Source of the DNA: an uncultured Erysipelotrichaceae bacterium
GTDB taxonomy: Bacteria; Bacillota_I; Bacilli_A; Erysipelotrichales; Erysipelotrichaceae
Length of the DNA stretch: 7,020 nucleotides
Assembly (NCBI GenBank): GCA_902803275.1
Contig: CADCPE010000084.1
Location: 1-7,020, forward strand
Direction: 5' to 3'
The notes beneath the pieces are model-generated. The model ran no database searches, was not told where the DNA came from, and worked only from the letters and a program-made list of their open reading frames with translations. Numbering within the stretch: the stretch's first letter is position 1; each line of letters opens with the position of its first letter. Made by a program: the position numbers and the translations under genes. Positions 5,520-7,020 of the stretch are shown one piece after another.

Positions 5520-6347
5520 ATGAAAAGAAAGAATCACTATGGAAAACATGTATTTGTAACCGGTGCATCATCAGGCATCGGACTTTCGTGTGCCCTGATG
5601 TTTGCCAAAAACGGTTTTGATGTCATCGGAGTATCGCGGAACATTCAGGAAAAAAGCGAGAGCTATCCTAGCGGGGGAAGCCTGACATTCAAAAGGCTTG
5701 ATGTGACAGATGAGGCAGCAGCCAGAGATCTCATAGAAAGACTTCCGGGAGTTGATATTGCGATCTTGTGTGCGGGCATGGGGGTGGCCGCTCCTGCAGA
5801 GACCGCATCCCTAGAGCTCACAAGGAAGCAGATGGAAGTCAACTATTTCGGTACACTCAATGCGGCGCAACCGTGTTTAAGCAGGATGCGAAAGCAGAAA
5901 AAGGGCCTTCTGATCGTGATCGGTTCCATAGCCGGAAGAGTATCCATACCAATGCAGAGCCAGTATTCCGCAAGCAAGTATGCACTGGAAGCTTTCATCG
6001 ATGCCGTAAGGATGGAAATGAGAAGATATGGCGTAAGAGCGTGCATCATTGAACCGGGAGATACCAAGACAGGCTTCACATCTGCCAGGATCATGCAGCA
6101 AGCGGATAATAGCTCAGATGACTATGGCCAGGTTCTTGAAAAAAGCATAGCCAGGATGGCCGCAGATGAACAAAACGGAAGATCACCGGATACCGTTGCC
6201 AGGATTGCATTGAAGCTTGCGGGCAGGAAAGATCCTCCGGCAAGGATCCCTGTCGGTTTTGAGTATAAGGCGCTGATGCTGCTGCTGCGGATCATGCCTG
6301 ACAGAGTAAAAGAGTTCATCCTCAGCAAAATGTATCTGCCTGAATGA
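5520..6347 (+). CDS. Classical short-chain dehydrogenase/reductase (SDR), probably NADP(H)-dependent
   Basis: The 275-residue protein has the classical SDR layout. The dinucleotide loop is TGASSGIG at 14-21, the acidic DVTD motif is at 61-64, and the active-site set is Asn108 (EVNYFG), Ser136 (GSIAG), Tyr149 and Lys153 (YSASK), with EPGD at 178-181. Arg40 right after the second strand (VSRN) favours NADPH over NADH. The usual NNAG motif after the fourth strand is replaced by LCAGMG (83-88), a tolerated variant. The C-terminal tail of about 235-275 (ARIPVGFEYKALMLLLRIMP) is longer and more hydrophobic than in FabG-type reductases and resembles the lipid- or steroid-acting SDR subgroups, so a hydrophobic substrate is possible. 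No full transmembrane helix is evident. It has its own promoter and SD and follows a terminator, so it is probably an independent unit. Family is confident; substrate cannot be assigned. Confidence 0.92.
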   Translation: MKRKNHYGKHVFVTGASSGIGLSCALMFAKNGFDVIGVSRNIQEKSESYPSGGSLTFKRLDVTDEAAARDLIERLPGVDIAILCAGMGVAAPAETASLELTRKQMEVNYFGTLNAAQPCLSRMRKQKKGLLIVIGSIAGRVSIPMQSQYSASKYALEAFIDAVRMEMRRYGVRACIIEPGDTKTGFTSARIMQQADNSSDDYGQVLEKSIARMAADEQNGRSPDTVARIALKLAGRKDPPARIPVGFEYKALMLLLRIMPDRVKEFILSKMYLPE

Positions 6348-6355
6348 CGGTTTTT

Positions 6356-6383
6356 ATCTTGAATATTCAATGGATATCAAGAT
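6356..6383. repeat. Imperfect inverted repeat downstream of the SDR gene
   Basis: ATCTTGA (6356-6362) is repeated inverted as TCAAGAT (6377-6383). With one bulged A the stem extends inward to ATAT/ATAT (about ten pairs) around a loop at 6367-6373. A second, perfect palindrome, TTGAATATTCAA, occupies 6359-6370. No T-run follows on the + strand, so it is not a canonical terminator, although the T-run at 6351-6355 precedes it. It may be an mRNA 3'-end structure of the SDR transcript or a protein-binding site. Confidence 0.45.
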
Positions 6384-6401
6384 GCCATCGGTCAGCTTTC
6401 T

Positions 6402-6430
6402 TTGTTTACAAGGGTAAACTATTTTATAAT
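6402..6430 (+). promoter_or_regulatory. Predicted sigma-A promoter for the lipoprotein gene
   Basis: A perfect TATAAT lies at 6425-6430, with TTGTTT at 6402-6407 as a weak -35 (three of six) at the ideal 17-base spacing. Transcription would begin near 6437, giving a leader of about 53 bases with a strong SD. The weak -35 and the palindrome in the spacer suggest a regulated promoter. Confidence 0.55.
6404..6419. promoter_or_regulatory. Candidate operator: perfect palindrome GTTTAC-N4-GTAAAC in the promoter spacer
   Basis: GTTTAC (6404-6409) and GTAAAC (6414-6419) are exact inverted copies separated by AAGG. The site overlaps the -35 box and fills the spacer up to five bases before the -10 box, and it lies upstream of the expected transcript start, so it would act as DNA rather than RNA. 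This is the usual geometry for a repressor dimer. I cannot name the regulator. Confidence 0.5.
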
Positions 6431-6471
6431 TAAATATGGAGAAGCTTTACAGCCAACCGGGATTCGTTTTG

Positions 6472-6479
6472 AAAGGAGA
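6472..6479 (+). promoter_or_regulatory. Shine-Dalgarno site of the lipoprotein gene
   Basis: AAAGGAGA is the best ribosome binding site in the window. The AGGAG core ends 11 bases before the ATG at 6490, slightly longer than usual. It supports this ATG and hence the signal peptide reading. Confidence 0.7.
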
Positions 6480-6489
6480 AACATTCATT

Positions 6490-7020
6490 ATGAAGAAAAC
6501 AATCAGAATTATTGTGTTGTGCCTGGTCGCGCTAATGATGATCAGCGGCTGTGCAAACTCTTCGGAAAAAGAAGAGACCAGAAACATACAGCCAGTTGAC
6601 ATCAATACTGAAAAAGGCGCTTTCGACAAAGGCCTCGCAAACCATGAAGGAAGCGAACTTGTAAGTAAAGACTATGGTCAGGGCCTGGTCGCCGCAAACG
6701 GAAATCCGGAATTTGAAGATTTCGACTGGTATGAGGATCTTATCTACGGCGGACTTCCTGAGAACATCTATCATCCGAAAGTAAAGTATATTGAAGGAAT
6801 CTGGAAGTACCGCATCAGGATCAGAGTTGACAACAGCGAAAACGGCTACTGGTATGATGAGATCGGTGTTGCGGATCTTTCTCTGGATTATGACAGTGTT
6901 GAGCTGATAATCAATCTGCATCCGCAGGCTGCCAAGGATCTGTCCGAAATGTGGCCTTTGAGCGATGAGGAAGTAGGTTATGAAGAGTTCCGCGGAGGAT
7001 TCAATGACAAAGGCGGACTG
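6490..7020 (+). CDS. Unrecognised secreted lipoprotein, N-terminal 177 residues (3' truncated)
   Basis: The frame is open from the ATG at 6490 to the right edge, so the gene is real but incomplete. The N-terminus is a lipoprotein signal peptide: basic MKKTIR, a hydrophobic core at about 7-18, and the lipobox ISGC with Cys21 as the predicted lipidated residue. A polar linker rich in Ser, Glu and Lys follows (22-35). From about 75 on there is an aromatic, acidic globular domain: EDFDWYEDLIYGGLP (about 76-90), IEGIWKYRIRIRVD (about 101-114), GYWYDEIGVADLSLDYD (about 119-135), INLHP near 141-145, and DEEVGYEEFRGGF near 158-170. It should sit on the outer face of the cytoplasmic membrane. I do not recognise the domain. 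The alternating hydrophobic strands suggest a mainly beta fold, such as a binding or sensing domain. It is expressed from its own promoter, which carries a palindromic candidate operator, so it is probably an inducible surface protein. Confidence 0.85.
   Translation, partial: MKKTIRIIVLCLVALMMISGCANSSEKEETRNIQPVDINTEKGAFDKGLANHEGSELVSKDYGQGLVAANGNPEFEDFDWYEDLIYGGLPENIYHPKVKYIEGIWKYRIRIRVDNSENGYWYDEIGVADLSLDYDSVELIINLHPQAAKDLSEMWPLSDEEVGYEEFRGGFNDKGGL

Noticed and set aside
6356..6383. Intrinsic terminator for the SDR gene
   Set aside because: The stem is AT-rich and no T-run follows it on the + strand, so only an inverted repeat is annotated.
6402..6599. 65-codon open frame from a TTG through the lipoprotein promoter
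   Set aside because: It includes the promoter elements and is out of frame with the well-supported lipoprotein start.

Overview
The window looks like the chromosome of a low-to-mid GC Gram-positive bacterium (Bacillota; an Erysipelotrichia-like lineage is my best guess, from general style rather than any diagnostic gene). The support is sigma-A-type TATAAT boxes, purine-rich Shine-Dalgarno sites, a membrane-anchored GH25 cell-wall lysozyme with Ig-like stalk domains, and a lipoprotein with a classical lipobox. No rRNA, tRNA, CRISPR array, insertion sequence or phage gene was seen.

Region A (2-3026, + strand) is the 3' part of a tightly packed metabolic operon: the end of an unrecognised cytosolic protein, then a YhfS-like PLP-dependent enzyme (364 aa), then a YhfW-like phosphopentomutase-related metalloenzyme (404 aa), separated by only 10 and 12 bases. 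YhfS and YhfW are two members of the functionally unassigned E. coli yhf operon. Here they are adjacent, without the intervening E. coli genes, and a different gene lies upstream. This is the most interesting part of the window: a compact version of an uncharacterised pathway that probably acts on a phosphorylated sugar or amino compound. The operon ends at a hairpin that can terminate transcription from both sides.

Region B (3074-4498, - strand) is a convergent gene for a membrane-anchored, extracellular GH25 muramidase with an N-terminal transmembrane segment and a stalk of about three beta-sandwich domains. Its stop codon lies within the shared terminator hairpin.

Region C (4499-4558) is a 60-base divergent promoter region. 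Each direction has a perfect TATAAT box placed so that the probable transcript starts only 7-8 bases before the start codon, with no Shine-Dalgarno site. Both transcripts are therefore predicted to be leaderless or nearly so, and the two promoters physically overlap.

Region D (4559-6347, + strand) holds a PHP-domain phosphoesterase with all nine expected metal ligands, followed by its own terminator and a separately promoted classical short-chain dehydrogenase/reductase.

Region E (6348-7020) is a 142-base intergenic region with an inverted repeat, a promoter and a perfect GTTTAC-N4-GTAAAC palindrome in the promoter spacer, followed by the first 177 codons of an unrecognised lipoprotein gene that runs off the right edge. 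Apart from the Region A operon, the genes look like independent housekeeping or accessory units.
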